A stretch of 64,000 nucleotides of DNA from Paenibacillus hemerocallicola (GTDB taxonomy: Bacteria > Bacillota > Bacilli > Paenibacillales > NBRC-103111), in NCBI RefSeq assembly GCF_006265175.1, contig NZ_VDCQ01000054.1, positions 1 to 64,000 of the forward strand. The letters run 5' to 3'. The position numbers and the translations under genes are program-made. Shown piece after piece: positions 53,106-62,317 of this stretch. The notes under the pieces are model-generated. The model ran no database searches, was not told where the DNA came from, and saw nothing but the letters and a program-made list of their open reading frames with translations. The stretch's first letter is position 1. Each line of letters starts with the position of its first letter.

Positions 53106-53328
53106 AACGGAAGTAATCGCCGATCGCCCCGAACAAGGCATAGGAGGCGATAGTCAGCAAATAGACGACGTATACGTTGAAGTAGTGAATATCGCCGGCG
53201 ATTTCGATCAGCCATACGGGTACGCTCAGCATGAACAGAAAAATATTATCCGGATCCAGTCCCGAATAATTAAACAGGCATACAGCGCAGCCGATCAGCG
53301 TCATGATGAGCGTCGCTTTGTATTTCAA
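53083..53328 (-). CDS. Small membrane protein, hypothetical
   Basis: An 81-residue protein with three hydrophobic spans (TLIMTLIGCAVCLFNY; IFLFMLSVPVWLIEIAG; YVVYLLTIASYALFGAIG) and a basic C-terminus RLKRRARS. GGAGGTG sits eight bases before TTG 53328, making the start credible. No family is recognised; it may associate with envelope proteins. Its 3' end lies inside the convergent yyaC terminator hairpin. Confidence 0.65.
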   Translation of the reverse strand: MKYKATLIMTLIGCAVCLFNYSGLDPDNIFLFMLSVPVWLIEIAGDIHYFNVYVVYLLTIASYALFGAIGDYFRLKRRARS

Positions 53329-53446
53329 AGCTGCAACACCTCCTGGAAAACGGGAAGAAATGGCTTCTTGAAGCGGAAGCTTATAGGGGTAGTATCCGGC
53401 AACGGGCGGGTTTTATGCATGTTCGACGGCAGGGCATGTCAAGTTG

Positions 53447-53475
53447 TTGTAAATGAAAGGATTATGCGGTAAGAT
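53447..53475 (+). promoter_or_regulatory. Candidate promoter of the chemoreceptor gene
   Basis: TTGTAA (53447-53452) and TAAGAT (53470-53475) with a 17-base spacer. The same stretch partly fits a sigma-D motility promoter (TAAA, about 12 bases, GCGGTAAG), which would suit a chemoreceptor. Confidence 0.4.
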
Positions 53476-53526
53476 GGCGAAATAAAGTGGAAGATGGTTC
53501 CAGACAGATAAAGGGGAGAGGGCCGG

Positions 53527-55287
53527 ATGAAACCTGCTAAACCGCGTCAACGCTGGAAAATTCAGCAAAAAATGATTTTGGTGTCCTTGCTGTTGCTCGC
53601 TTTGCCCACGCTGATAGTCGGACTGGTCAGCTACAACGTGTCGAAGACGGAAACGGACAAGCTGATCGAGAGCAAGCTGGAGAGCAATGTGCGTATGAGT
53701 ATCGAGATGATCGAATTGATGGACACTGCCGTCAAGAGCGGACGATTGTCGCAGGAAGAAGCCAAGGAGCAAGTCAGAGTGATGCTTCTGGGCGAGAAGG
53801 ACAAGGAAGGGAAGCGCCCGATCAATGAGAGTATCGACATCGGCGAGAACGGTTATTTCTTCGTACTCGATTCGACGGGAACTTTGCTGGCCCATCCGAG
53901 CCTGGAAGGAGAAAATATTTGGGAGAAGAAAACGAGCGACGGGTACTACTACATACAGGATATGGTGAAGAAGGCGCAGTCGGGCGGCGGAAATACGTAC
54001 TACAAATGGCCGCTGCCGCCGCCCAATTCGGCGAAGGAAGCGATGAAAATATCGTACGCCGAGCTCGATCCGAAATGGGGCTGGATCGTGGCCGCCGGTT
54101 CGTATATGCAGGACTACAACGGCGGGCAGAAGCGCATTTTAACCAATCTCGTCATTACGCTGGCAGTGTGTTTAGCGTTAGGCGCAGCGGCGATCTGGTT
54201 GTTCGCGCGGCACATCTCCAAGCCGATCGCCCGCGTCGCCGAGCGTACGAAGCGGATCGCCGACGGCGACCTGACCTCCTCGGAGCTTGAAGTGCGGAAT
54301 CGCGACGAGATCGGACAGCTTGCCGAGGACTTCAATGCGATGAACGACCATCTGAAGACGCTGGTCGTTCAGGTGCAGGGAGGGGCCGAGCATGTGTTAT
54401 CGGCATCGCGGGGGCTTTCCGCTTCGATCGACGAGACGACGAGAGCTTCCAGAGACATCGTAACGTCCGTTCAGCAAATCGCCGCAGGCATGGACTCGCA
54501 GGCGCAATCTACGACGGAAAGCTCTAGGGCGATGGAGGAAATGGCGGCAGGCATCGGCAAAATTGCGGAAACGTCGTCCAGTGCGTTCGATGCTTCGCTC
54601 AGTACGTCGAAAGCGGCGGAAGACGGCTACGGTTATATTCAGAAATCGGTCGAGCAGATGAACCGCGTCAGCCACACCGTAGCCGATCTCTCTTCGGTCA
54701 TCCGCAAGCTGGATCAACGCTCCAGGGAAGTCGGGGAAATCGTCGAGGTCATCACGACCATCGCTTCCAGTACGAGTCTGCTCGCTTTGAACGCCTCCAT
54801 CGAAGCGGCCCGCGCCGGCGAGCAGGGGCGCGGCTTTGCCGTCGTGGCCGGGGAAGTGAAGAAGCTGTCCGTACAGTCGGAATCGTCCGCCCAGGAGGTG
54901 ATCCGGCTCGTGGCCGCGATCCAGACGGATATCGGCTATGCGGTGCGGGCGATGGCGGAGGGAGAGCGGGAAGTTCGGGACGGCGCGGAGATGACCCGGA
55001 TATCGGGGCAATCGTTTCAACGCATTTTGGAGGCGACCCGCAGCGTAGTCGAACAAATTCAGGAGGCATCTTCCGCGGCCGAACAAATGTCCGCAAGCTC
55101 CGAGGAGATCGCCGCTTCGCTGCAGGAAATGTCGCGCATAACCGCCCAGGGTGCGGATGGCACCCAGACGATATCGGCCTCTACCGAGGAGCAGCTCGCC
55201 ACGATGGAGCAATTGGCCGGTCAAGCCGAGCAACTGAGCCGTCTTGCCGAAAGGCTGCAGCAGTCGGTTACGAAATTCAGAGTGTGA
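53527..55287 (+). CDS. Methyl-accepting chemotaxis protein
   Basis: A 586-residue receptor. A first transmembrane segment ([20 protein letters not shown]) precedes an extracellular Cache-type sensor (~40-200, with [20 protein letters not shown] and [14 protein letters not shown]), a second segment ([20 protein letters not shown]) with HAMP domain, and a cytoplasmic signalling hairpin whose tip reads [20 protein letters not shown]. Several QQ/EE methylation-type sites flank it. Ligands of Cache domains are often small organic acids. No chemotaxis partner genes are adjacent. Confidence 0.95.
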   Translation: MKPAKPRQRWKIQQKMILVSLLLLALPTLIVGLVSYNVSKTETDKLIESKLESNVRMSIEMIELMDTAVKSGRLSQEEAKEQVRVMLLGEKDKEGKRPINESIDIGENGYFFVLDSTGTLLAHPSLEGENIWEKKTSDGYYYIQDMVKKAQSGGGNTYYKWPLPPPNSAKEAMKISYAELDPKWGWIVAAGSYMQDYNGGQKRILTNLVITLAVCLALGAAAIWLFARHISKPIARVAERTKRIADGDLTSSELEVRNRDEIGQLAEDFNAMNDHLKTLVVQVQGGAEHVLSASRGLSASIDETTRASRDIVTSVQQIAAGMDSQAQSTTESSRAMEEMAAGIGKIAETSSSAFDASLSTSKAAEDGYGYIQKSVEQMNRVSHTVADLSSVIRKLDQRSREVGEIVEVITTIASSTSLLALNASIEAARAGEQGRGFAVVAGEVKKLSVQSESSAQEVIRLVAAIQTDIGYAVRAMAEGEREVRDGAEMTRISGQSFQRILEATRSVVEQIQEASSAAEQMSASSEEIAASLQEMSRITAQGADGTQTISASTEEQLATMEQLAGQAEQLSRLAERLQQSVTKFRV

Positions 55288-55304
55288 CGCGAAGCAATAA
55301 CCAA

Positions 55305-55358
55305 AATAAGGACATTTCCAAAGCCGTCCGAGCAGGAGGCCAAGGAAATGTCCTTATT
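55305..55358. terminator. Strong bidirectional terminator
   Basis: AATAAGGACATTTCC (55305-55319) pairs perfectly with GGAAATGTCCTTATT (55344-55358). It serves both the chemoreceptor gene and the convergent HxlR gene. Confidence 0.88.
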
Positions 55359-55379
55359 CGATTTCCCTGGATGCAGCCT

Positions 55380-55706
55380 TCATCTGGTGATCCAGTGGTC
55401 TCCCCAGTTTTGGACCGCATCCATGACAGGGCGGAGCGCCTTCCCTTTCTCCGTGAGCTCGTATTCGATACGGATCGGCATCTCCGGATATACGTTTCTT
55501 ACGACAATTCCCGCCTGCTCCAGCTCCTTGAACCTCTCGGTCAGCATCCTGTCGCTCATATCCGGAATCATGGACGATATATCTTTGAACCGCATGGGAC
55601 CGTTCATCAGAACTTGAATGATAAGACCGGTCCAACGTTTGCCGAGCAGCTCGAACGCCGTCTCGAATTTGGGACACAGGTGCATTTTATGGTCCGCGTG
55701 TTCCAT
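55380..55706 (-). CDS. HxlR family transcriptional regulator
   Basis: A 108-residue winged-helix regulator (LCPKFETAFELLGKRWTGLI, FKDISSMIPDMSDRMLTERF, LEQAGIVVRNVYPEMPIRIE). The N-terminal Cys in HLCPKFE is a typical redox- or electrophile-sensing position in this family. ATG 55706 is chosen because AGGAG precedes it with proper spacing. It is divergent from the DoxX gene, with two palindromic operators between, and is presumably its repressor. Confidence 0.9.
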   Translation of the reverse strand: MEHADHKMHLCPKFETAFELLGKRWTGLIIQVLMNGPMRFKDISSMIPDMSDRMLTERFKELEQAGIVVRNVYPEMPIRIEYELTEKGKALRPVMDAVQNWGDHWITR

Positions 55707-55750
55707 ATTGATCATCTCCTAAAACGTTCACTACAAATATTTTAACATAG

Positions 55751-55805
55751 TTACTTGACAAAAGTAAGCCTTACCTTGTATTCTTAACTTACAAAAAGTA
55801 AGTTA
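55751..55805. promoter_or_regulatory. DoxX promoter with two HxlR-type operators
   Basis: TTGACA (55755-55760), an 18-base spacer and TATTCT (55779-55784) face the DoxX gene. One palindrome, TTACTT-N5-AAGTAA (55751-55767), covers the -35; another, TAACTTAC-N5-GTAAGTTA (55785-55805), covers the start point. Both share the ACTT/AAGT core, as expected for one dimeric repressor binding twice. Confidence 0.8.
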
Positions 55806-55837
55806 CAAATAAAAGATAATTAATGGAGGTTTTTTGT

Positions 55838-56242
55838 ATGTTGAGTTCGGCTCTGCTGCTCGTTCGTTTGGTCATCGGTTTAACGTTTGCGGGACATGGC
55901 GCCCAGAAGCTGTTCGGCTGGTTCGGGGGTTACGGATTGAAAGGGACGGGCGGCTTTATGGAGTCGATCGGCGTCCGCCCGGGCGTTCTCATGGCATTGA
56001 TTGCCGGCTTGCTCGAGCTTGCCGGAGGGCTTATGTTCGCTGCCGGATTGTTCACGCCCGTGGCGGCAGCCTTCATTGTCATGACGATGCTGGTCGCGAT
56101 ATTCAAAGTGCACGGCCGCAACGGCTACTGGGTCACGTCGAACGGTATCGAGTATAACGTGGCGTTGATCGCGATTGCCGTGGCAGTCGCTATGGCCGGG
56201 GCCGGAGCTTATTCGTTGGACTACACGCTGTTTTCACAATGA
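55838..56242 (+). CDS. DoxX family membrane protein
   Basis: A 134-residue membrane protein with four spans and the family signature GLTFAGHGAQKLFGWFGGYG, followed by AAFIVMTMLVAIFKVHGRNG. DoxX proteins act in quinone or thiol redox protection. ATG 55838 is preferred because GGAGG lies eight bases upstream (ATG 55823 lies within it). Control by the divergent HxlR protein suggests induction by thiol stress or a quinone-like compound. Confidence 0.9.
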   Translation: MLSSALLLVRLVIGLTFAGHGAQKLFGWFGGYGLKGTGGFMESIGVRPGVLMALIAGLLELAGGLMFAAGLFTPVAAAFIVMTMLVAIFKVHGRNGYWVTSNGIEYNVALIAIAVAVAMAGAGAYSLDYTLFSQ

Positions 56243-56690
56243 TCGCATTCGCGGAGGATGCTTTTGTCCAGCCGGAGAGATCTTGGACGAAGCCATCCGG
56301 ACGCCAAGGCGCGGCTGAGCATACAGCAGATGAGGAACAGCCCGCTGCCGATTCCGAACAGCCCGCTGTACAACGAGGCGTGAATCCACCCGACGTCCGC
56401 CGCTGCGAAGACGGGAACCATGGCCGAGGCGCATAGCAGCATACCGGCGGTCGTAGGTCCAAAGGCTTCGTATCGGTCGCGGACGGATGGACGGAGCGTT
56501 CGTTATCCGGGAACAGGCGCATACCGAGCACGAAGGCCGCCAAGCCGACCGGCACATTGATCCAGAACAGCAGCGGCCATCCGGCAAGCTCCATCAGAAA
56601 TCCGCCGGTCGCAGGCCACGCCAGCGTTCCCGCGGACATCGCGATCGTATTGACGCGTAGCGCTTTTCCCCTTTCGTCATCATCGGGTAA
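56240..56690 (-). pseudogene. Truncated, frameshifted MFS (DHA2-type) transporter
   Basis: The minus strand holds a decayed exporter fragment. One frame reads DDERGKALRVNTIAMSAGTL then GWPLLFWINVPVGLAAFVLG, a DHA2 motif C region; after a one-base shift near 56455 another frame continues LLCASAMVPVFAAADVGWIH and LYSGLFGIGSGLFLICCML. Both the 5' half and the 3' quarter are missing. It is non-functional. Confidence 0.8.
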
Positions 56691-56753
56691 TAGAGAAGGT
56701 CCCTGCGATCAGGAACCTTTGGGTTTGCTTATCATGTAATAACCGGCTGAGAC

Positions 56754-58022
56754 TCACACGACGACTTGCAGGCTTTGGTGCACCTTCAATACGGCCTCGA
56801 TAATATCGGCGGCATCTTCGTTGGACAGAACCGGCGATACCGGAATGTAGGTGGTGCGCGGGATCAAATCGATCGCGCGGGGGCACGTCTGTTCCGTAAT
56901 GACGACCGGCTGCTTGAACGGATAGTTGTACGGGAAGTTGTCTTTCTCCGCGGTGCGCTGATAGTAAAGCGACGGATTCATATAGACCGGCTTGCCTCCG
57001 TATAACACGTGGGCTTGCACATTTTCCGCGTTAAGCGCTTTATTGAACAGGGAAGTCGCCTCGGCCGTCGGGAATACGATGCCCAGGTTCGAGCCGATAT
57101 TGCCTTCCGGATCGGGACAAGCCCGGAATCGGATGCCGGGGATCTCCGCTTTCAGCGCCGCGGCGATAAAGTCGTGATGCCTTTTCATATTGCCTACGAT
57201 CGCGGGCAGCTTCTTCCACTGCTCGAGCATGACGGCTCCGGCCAATTCGCTCATCCGGTAATTTTGCCCGGAGAAGGCGAACTGCTCATCCGGCGAGTCT
57301 ATGCCGTATCTGGCCCGGTGGCGAAGTACGCCTTGATCGTGGTAGCGGATCGCCCGTTCCATCAGCTTGACGTCGCGGGTTACGACGGCTCCGCCTTCGC
57401 CGGACGTAATGATCTTGTTCATCTGAAAGCTGAATGTGCCGATGTCGCCAATCGTGCCGGCATAACGGCCTTTGTAGCGGACGCCGCAGGACTGGGCCAT
57501 GTCTTCGATGACGGCGATGTTTTTGCTTTTTGCGAAGGCGATGACCGGGTCGAGGTCGACCGGGTTCCCCAGAATCGGCACCACGATGACGGCCTTGACG
57601 TCCTCGTCGTATACTCGTTCCAAATCGGACGGGTCGATATTCAAGCTGTCGTCGACGTCGCAGTAGACGGGGACGGCATTGCTGCATACGACCGCTCCGG
57701 CCGTGGCGATAAACGTATTTGCTGGGATGATGACCTTGTCCCCGTACCCGATGCCGAGCGCCTTCATCGCCACGACAAGCGCGGCGGTACCGGATGTGAC
57801 CGCCAGCGCGTATGGAACGTCGAAGTCTTTCGTCATCGCATTTTCAAGCGACTCCACGGCGCTTTGCATGTTCGGTCCGTAATATCGGAAAGGGGATTGA
57901 CCGTATATCACTCTGGAAGTAAAATCGGCTTCTTCTTTGCCGTATACGAGCGCGCCCGGATAATTCGGCGGCAAGGGCCGGCTGCGGACCGGAGTTCCGC
58001 CGTTAATGGCCAATTTGCTCAT
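56754..58022 (-). CDS. DegT/DnrJ/EryC1/StrS family aminotransferase
   Basis: A 422-residue PLP-dependent enzyme of the DegT family, transferring an amino group to keto-sugars or related compounds. Motifs: YALAVTSGTAALVVAMKALG, IEDMAQSCGVRYKGRYAGTI, and the PLP-lysine segment GTFSFQMNKIITSGEGGAVV. ATG 58022 follows GAAGGTGAG. Relatives make amino sugars for surface polysaccharides, or act on amino-acid-like compounds. It is alone: no nucleotide-sugar or glycosyltransferase genes adjoin. Confidence 0.92.
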   Translation of the reverse strand: MSKLAINGGTPVRSRPLPPNYPGALVYGKEEADFTSRVIYGQSPFRYYGPNMQSAVESLENAMTKDFDVPYALAVTSGTAALVVAMKALGIGYGDKVIIPANTFIATAGAVVCSNAVPVYCDVDDSLNIDPSDLERVYDEDVKAVIVVPILGNPVDLDPVIAFAKSKNIAVIEDMAQSCGVRYKGRYAGTIGDIGTFSFQMNKIITSGEGGAVVTRDVKLMERAIRYHDQGVLRHRARYGIDSPDEQFAFSGQNYRMSELAGAVMLEQWKKLPAIVGNMKRHHDFIAAALKAEIPGIRFRACPDPEGNIGSNLGIVFPTAEATSLFNKALNAENVQAHVLYGGKPVYMNPSLYYQRTAEKDNFPYNYPFKQPVVITEQTCPRAIDLIPRTTYIPVSPVLSNEDAADIIEAVLKVHQSLQVVV

Positions 58023-58264
58023 GGTCTCACCTTCGCTTTCTGCATGATGGGTCATCCGGGAATGCCGGAATGCATTTGGTTGTATCTAACCTGTAATTAT
58101 ATTGTAGCGGATTCCGGCTGCGCTTTCATATCTTTATATTGTCGCTAAATCCGCAGGCGACAAAAAAGAACCGTTGCGCGCTCACAACGGTCCTGTCTCT
58201 CTGTCGGGAAAGTCAAAAGAGAAATGAACTGCAAAAAGGGGCGGGGAAACTCCCTGTTACATTT

Positions 58265-58786
58265 TCACAACGGTCCTACATGGTTAAACGGATAGAAGCG
58301 GAAAAGGACTTTACCGACGAGCTCGCTTTTGTCGACATACCGGTTCGGCCAAAGGTGAGCGTCGTAACTGTTGTTCCGGTTGTCCCCCAGGAAAAAATAT
58401 TTGTTGTCCGGAACGGTAATCCGTTCGAACGAATAGTTCATCTTCGCCTTCAAATAAGGCTCGTCCACTTTCTCGCCGTTCCGGTACAGTATCCCTTCCT
58501 TGACCTCGATCGTGTCCCCGGGCAGTCCGATCAGCCTTTTGACGTAGCGGACCTCGTCCTTGTTTTCGGCAGCGTGGTTGAATACGACAATGTCGCCATG
58601 CCCGAAATCGGTGAACTTGAGCATTTTCTCCATAACGAGCCTGTCGTTGATGTTGATATTCGGTTCCATCGAGCCGCTCGGCACTTTGACCGCTTGAGCT
58701 ACGTACGTCTGGATGAGCAGGCTAAGGATGATTGCGATGGCTAGCGGCGGTACCCATTCTTTTAGTACGGCTTTCACACGCTGCAT
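58265..58786 (-). CDS. lepB: Signal peptidase I
   Basis: It cleaves signal peptides from exported proteins at the outer membrane face. 173 residues with one N-terminal anchor (WVPPLAIAIILSLLIQTYVA). Catalytic Ser39 lies in KVPSGSMEPN and Lys83 in RYVKRLIGLPGD; GDNRNNSYDAHLW closes the active-site box, with an unusual AHLW after the Asp. ATG 58786 is used because AAAGGAGG precedes it; the GTG at 58813 begins before that site. Gram-positive spore formers usually have several copies. Confidence 0.95.
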   Translation of the reverse strand: MQRVKAVLKEWVPPLAIAIILSLLIQTYVAQAVKVPSGSMEPNININDRLVMEKMLKFTDFGHGDIVVFNHAAENKDEVRYVKRLIGLPGDTIEVKEGILYRNGEKVDEPYLKAKMNYSFERITVPDNKYFFLGDNRNNSYDAHLWPNRYVDKSELVGKVLFRFYPFNHVGPL

Positions 58787-58872
58787 ATACAAGAAAACCT
58801 CCTTTCGACTCACATATATATAGGTAATGACGATTCTGCCGCCGATTCGTTACCGAATATAGAAAAAACGGC

Positions 58873-60075
58873 TTAAAGCAACTGCTTCCAGGAGCCGTAA
58901 TGGAAGAAGCATATTCCCGCCGCGCCGCCGGCTTCCGCCATTCGGGCGTACTCCTCGTAGCCGCTGCGGTCGATTTCGTATTCGGGCGTCTTCAATAGCC
59001 CGGCGTAAACCGGAACGCGTCCGTCCGTTTTGCGGAGCTGCCCGTCGACGATGCCGCCGAAGCTGCCCGGTTTCATCCAATAGTCCATCGGGCATACGAA
59101 GTCCAAGTATCCCCGTTCGACCCACTCCCACCATTTCTGGCCGAAGCATTCGTACTCGCTGTCGGGAAGAAACGGTTCATCGCGAAGCTCGTTGCCGTAA
59201 GGGGCATTGTACCAAATGGCCGCCGACAGCCGCGCATCGGGACGTTCCTCGCGTACCGCCGCACGAATGGAGCCCACGAGACCGGTTACGATGGAAGCCC
59301 GGTATTCCGCCCATTCCGCGGGATGCTGCTCCAGCAGCCATTGCGCCTTGCCGGCCGTCTCCGACAATGATTCCGGAATGACGAGACCGCTATGACGTTC
59401 GAAGCCGGACAAGCAATCCTCGCAAAAGCAGTACCGGTACGAGCGGGATAAAACAAGCTTGTCCCCGATCGGCGGGTCGTTGTACAGGTTGCTCGCTTGC
59501 TCGATGAAAAAGGTCGTGCGGACGCCGTCGGCCGTCTCCAGCCGGATCGGCTGTCCGGCCTTCGGCAATCCGATCCAATGCCCGGCGCTTTTCGTATCGA
59601 TCTCGAGCCTGCTGTCATAGTGATAATACCGGACAAAGTCCAGATGAATGCCGTTTAAGCCCGGGAACCGGCGCAGCAGCTCGGCGCATTTGTCCGAAAC
59701 GGTCCGGATTACGTCGGGATGGCGCGGGTCGAGCACATAGCTTTTGCCGACAATCGGCTCTTCGAAAGTGGAAATCCCGTGCGCGTCGACGCAGTAGCAG
59801 GATTTGTCCTGAAGCAGCAGGCTATCGCGGTTGTCGACGCGCTGAATAAGCGTCGATACCATGCCGTGCAGCTCGATATTGCGGCTTGCGCACGCCTCGG
59901 CCAACAAGGAGACACGTTCGGCGATAGCTTCGTCCTGTCGACTGTCCATGTGCAAATATACGATCACCTTACCGACCCGGTTGCGCTCGCACCAGCCCGT
60001 CAACGCGGCGATTTCGTCGGCGTTGCGGGCTTCGGAGCCGAGGTAGAGCCAGACGGCATTATGTAGCGGATTCAT
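58873..60075 (-). CDS. Putative glycoside hydrolase (GHL10-like)
   Basis: A 400-residue protein resembling the glycosyl hydrolase-like 10 family. Typical features are LNGIHLDFVRYYHYDSRLEI (strand with active-site D), the CFCEDCLSGFERHSGL motif, and SAAIWYNAPYGNELRDEPFL followed by FVCPMDYWMKPGSFGGI. The FPGLNGIHLDFVRYY and YAGLL segments suggest a TIM barrel acting on envelope glycans. No signal peptide is seen. AGAGGAGC precedes ATG 60075. Specificity unknown. Confidence 0.82.
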   Translation of the reverse strand: MNPLHNAVWLYLGSEARNADEIAALTGWCERNRVGKVIVYLHMDSRQDEAIAERVSLLAEACASRNIELHGMVSTLIQRVDNRDSLLLQDKSCYCVDAHGISTFEEPIVGKSYVLDPRHPDVIRTVSDKCAELLRRFPGLNGIHLDFVRYYHYDSRLEIDTKSAGHWIGLPKAGQPIRLETADGVRTTFFIEQASNLYNDPPIGDKLVLSRSYRYCFCEDCLSGFERHSGLVIPESLSETAGKAQWLLEQHPAEWAEYRASIVTGLVGSIRAAVREERPDARLSAAIWYNAPYGNELRDEPFLPDSEYECFGQKWWEWVERGYLDFVCPMDYWMKPGSFGGIVDGQLRKTDGRVPVYAGLLKTPEYEIDRSGYEEYARMAEAGGAAGICFFHYGSWKQLL

Positions 60076-60390
60076 GGTGGAATGCTCCTCTCGTTAGTCG
60101 GTCCATTTTCTTCCTACATCATTATACCGAACGAATCGCGCGAACGGAAATAGCTTTTTCTTTACCGCTCCTCATGGTACACTCGAAGTCGGAGGCGCCA
60201 GTTTGGCAACCGGTTCCCGCCCAAGGCTTACCCCGCCATCCGGGATTTGGGGATACGGCCGTACGCGCTTCCGTTGCGGCGGTCAGCCGGCGAGAGAAAG
60301 CCACTACCCGATACGAACAGCTTCCAAGATGTGCCTTCTATGAACGCCGAGCGGGACCGATCCAGCAAGAAACCAAAGGACGTTGGGTGA
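60076..60390 (+). other. Leader and promoter region before the atypical kinase gene
   Basis: An extended -10 (TGGTACACT, 60075-60083 within TGG/TACACT at 60175-60183) gives a likely start near 60190 and a G+C-rich leader of about 200 bases. I see no known riboswitch in it: a GGCAACC segment at about 60207 recalls SAM-I but the other conserved parts are absent. No gene is supported. Confidence 0.3.
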
Positions 60391-61434
60391 ATGAGCGTTA
60401 TTGACTTCTTCACGGAATCGCCGGATATAGATTTCAGTATCGCATCGGTCGACGAATTATTGAAACTCATATCCGCAAATGCAAAATTCAAAGCGGTGTA
60501 CGGAATCGACGTGGGGGAAGGGCTGCCGGACGCATCGCAGCTGCGCAAAGTCGTCTCTCTCGCGATCAAGCAGCAACACGATATAGCCGGAGTCGTAATC
60601 GACGAGACGGCCGGAGAGCGCAGGCTGCAATTCATGCTGTACTGCTACAGGCAGGAAGCGGAATGCGGAACGATGTATTATACCGCATTGTTCGACATTA
60701 CCGGCCTATGCAACTTCTATGAGATGAAGCTGGCGAACGAGAAGCGCAAGCTGATCGGGGAAATGGCCGCCGGTACCGCGAACAGTATTCTGAATCCGTT
60801 GGCGGTCGTCCGCGGGAGCTTGCAGCTGATCGAGACGACGCTGAAGACGAACCTCGCCTCCAGCCATTTGTCGGATCATCTCGTCTCCCAAAGCGTGGGA
60901 CACTACATTACGCTGGCGAACCATCAGGTGACGGAGATCAACAACTACGTCCAGCGATGGCTGCACCTGGGCAAGCCGTTCCATCTCGACCTTCGCCCGG
61001 TTCTGATCTCGTCCTTTCTGGAGACGTACGTCCCCAATCTTCAGAAGGAAGCGATAAAAAAGGGCGTCCCGCTCGTATGCGAGTTTCCGTCGGAGGACGG
61101 ACAACTGCTGATCGATCCCCATTATTTAAGGGAAGTGCTGAACGAATTCGTCAAAAATGCGTTCGAAGCCTCGGAAGGCGGCGGAGTCCGCCTGTCCGTG
61201 CACATGTCCGACAAGACGTCGACCATCACGATAAGGGATTCCGGACCGGGTATTGCGGCCGATATGATGAAGCTGGTCAAGGATCCGTTTTTTACGACCA
61301 AGGAGGATTCGATCGGCCTCGGCTTGAATTTTTGCGAAGTGGTGCTGCAAAAAATGGGGGGCCATTACGAGCTGACCGGGGACGAATCGGGGACGGAAGT
61401 ACGCATCGTGCTGCCGAGAGTGCCCGCGGAGTAA
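60391..61434 (+). CDS. Histidine-kinase-like ATPase lacking the phosphoacceptor histidine
   Basis: A 347-residue soluble protein. Residues ~1-115 resemble a sensor domain and ~118-340 a kinase core. The DHp helix reads IGEMAAGTANSILNPLAVVR, where family members have GTAHEIRNPL; N131 replaces the phosphoacceptor His, and the following E and R are changed as well. The ATP domain is intact: NEFVKNAFEAS, DSGPGIAADM, PFFTTKEDSIGLGLNF. It may be a pseudokinase or phosphatase-like regulator, or use a different site. There is no response regulator beside it. GGTGA immediately precedes the ATG. Confidence 0.85.
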   Translation: MSVIDFFTESPDIDFSIASVDELLKLISANAKFKAVYGIDVGEGLPDASQLRKVVSLAIKQQHDIAGVVIDETAGERRLQFMLYCYRQEAECGTMYYTALFDITGLCNFYEMKLANEKRKLIGEMAAGTANSILNPLAVVRGSLQLIETTLKTNLASSHLSDHLVSQSVGHYITLANHQVTEINNYVQRWLHLGKPFHLDLRPVLISSFLETYVPNLQKEAIKKGVPLVCEFPSEDGQLLIDPHYLREVLNEFVKNAFEASEGGGVRLSVHMSDKTSTITIRDSGPGIAADMMKLVKDPFFTTKEDSIGLGLNFCEVVLQKMGGHYELTGDESGTEVRIVLPRVPAE

Positions 61435-61474
61435 CGCAAGGAGGCTGTCGAGATTGCGGCAGCCTCCTTGCGTA
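61434..61474 (+). terminator. Terminator after the atypical kinase gene
   Basis: ACGCAAGGAGGCTG pairs with CAGCCTCCTTGCGT around an AT-rich loop. The 3' side has few T's, so it may also work for the convergent TauE/SafE gene. Confidence 0.75.
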
Positions 61475-61488
61475 TGCCATTTCCCGGC

Positions 61489-62253
61489 TCAGACGAGCAG
61501 GTCCCATATTTGTTTGCCGATCAAGATCGTCGTCACGGCGATGAATAGCGGTTTGACATAGCCCGCTCCTTTGCGGATCGCTACCCGGGAGCCGATCAAG
61601 GAGCCGACCAGCATGGCCAGCCCCATCGGAATGCCATAATAGAGGTTCACATTTCCCATGAGGGCAAAGGTGACGAGGCTTCCCAGGTTGCTGGCGAAGT
61701 TGAGCGCCTTGGCGTTGCCCGCCGCTTTGACAAAATCGAAGCCGAGCAGCAGGAAGGCGAACAGCAGGAAGGAGCCCGTACCCGGCCCGAAAAATCCGTC
61801 GTAGTAGCCCAGCATCAGCGCAACCAAAGCTCCCGCCGCGATTATTTTTCCGGTAAGCTGCGGACCCGTAGGGCGGACCGGGCGTTTTTTGCCGAGCAGC
61901 GTGTATAAGGTAACGGCTATGAGCAGGATGATGACAAGCGGCTTCAGAAAATCGGGTGGAATCAACCGGACGGTGTAAGCGCCCGCGACTGATCCGAGCA
62001 GGGATAAAGGAAACCATTTTTTTACGAGACGGACGTCCATTTTCCCGGACAGCAAAAACGAAATCGAGCTGGTCAGCGACGATATCGTACCGCCAAGCTT
62101 GTTCGTGCCGAGCGCGATCGCCGGGGGCAGTCCGGTCGATAGAAGAGCGGGGACGGATATGAGTCCGCCCCCGCCGACGACGGAATCTACGAATGCAGCG
62201 ACAAAGCCTATGGAAACTAGGAAGAAGATCATTTCGACGGACGGATGCTCCAT
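61489..62253 (-). CDS. TauE/SafE family (TSUP) membrane transporter
   Basis: A 254-residue integral membrane protein with about eight spans and the family duplications, for example AFVDSVVGGGGLISVPALLS, ALGTNKLGGTISSLTSSISF, and ALNFASNLGSLVTFALMGNV. These proteins export sulfite, sulfoacetate or related anions across the membrane. ATG 62253 is behind GGGAGCG. It is an ordinary member with no adjacent sulfur genes, so the substrate is open. Confidence 0.92.
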   Translation of the reverse strand: MEHPSVEMIFFLVSIGFVAAFVDSVVGGGGLISVPALLSTGLPPAIALGTNKLGGTISSLTSSISFLLSGKMDVRLVKKWFPLSLLGSVAGAYTVRLIPPDFLKPLVIILLIAVTLYTLLGKKRPVRPTGPQLTGKIIAAGALVALMLGYYDGFFGPGTGSFLLFAFLLLGFDFVKAAGNAKALNFASNLGSLVTFALMGNVNLYYGIPMGLAMLVGSLIGSRVAIRKGAGYVKPLFIAVTTILIGKQIWDLLV

Positions 62254-62317
62254 GGCGTTCGCTCCCGTGCGGGACCGTTCGGCCCGCGTAATGAAATATG
62301 AAACGGGTATAGATCGA

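Noticed and set aside
60176-60260. SAM-I or cobalamin riboswitch before the atypical kinase gene
   Set aside because: A GGCAACC and a GCCACT segment are present, but the kink-turn, other conserved boxes and the overall order are missing.
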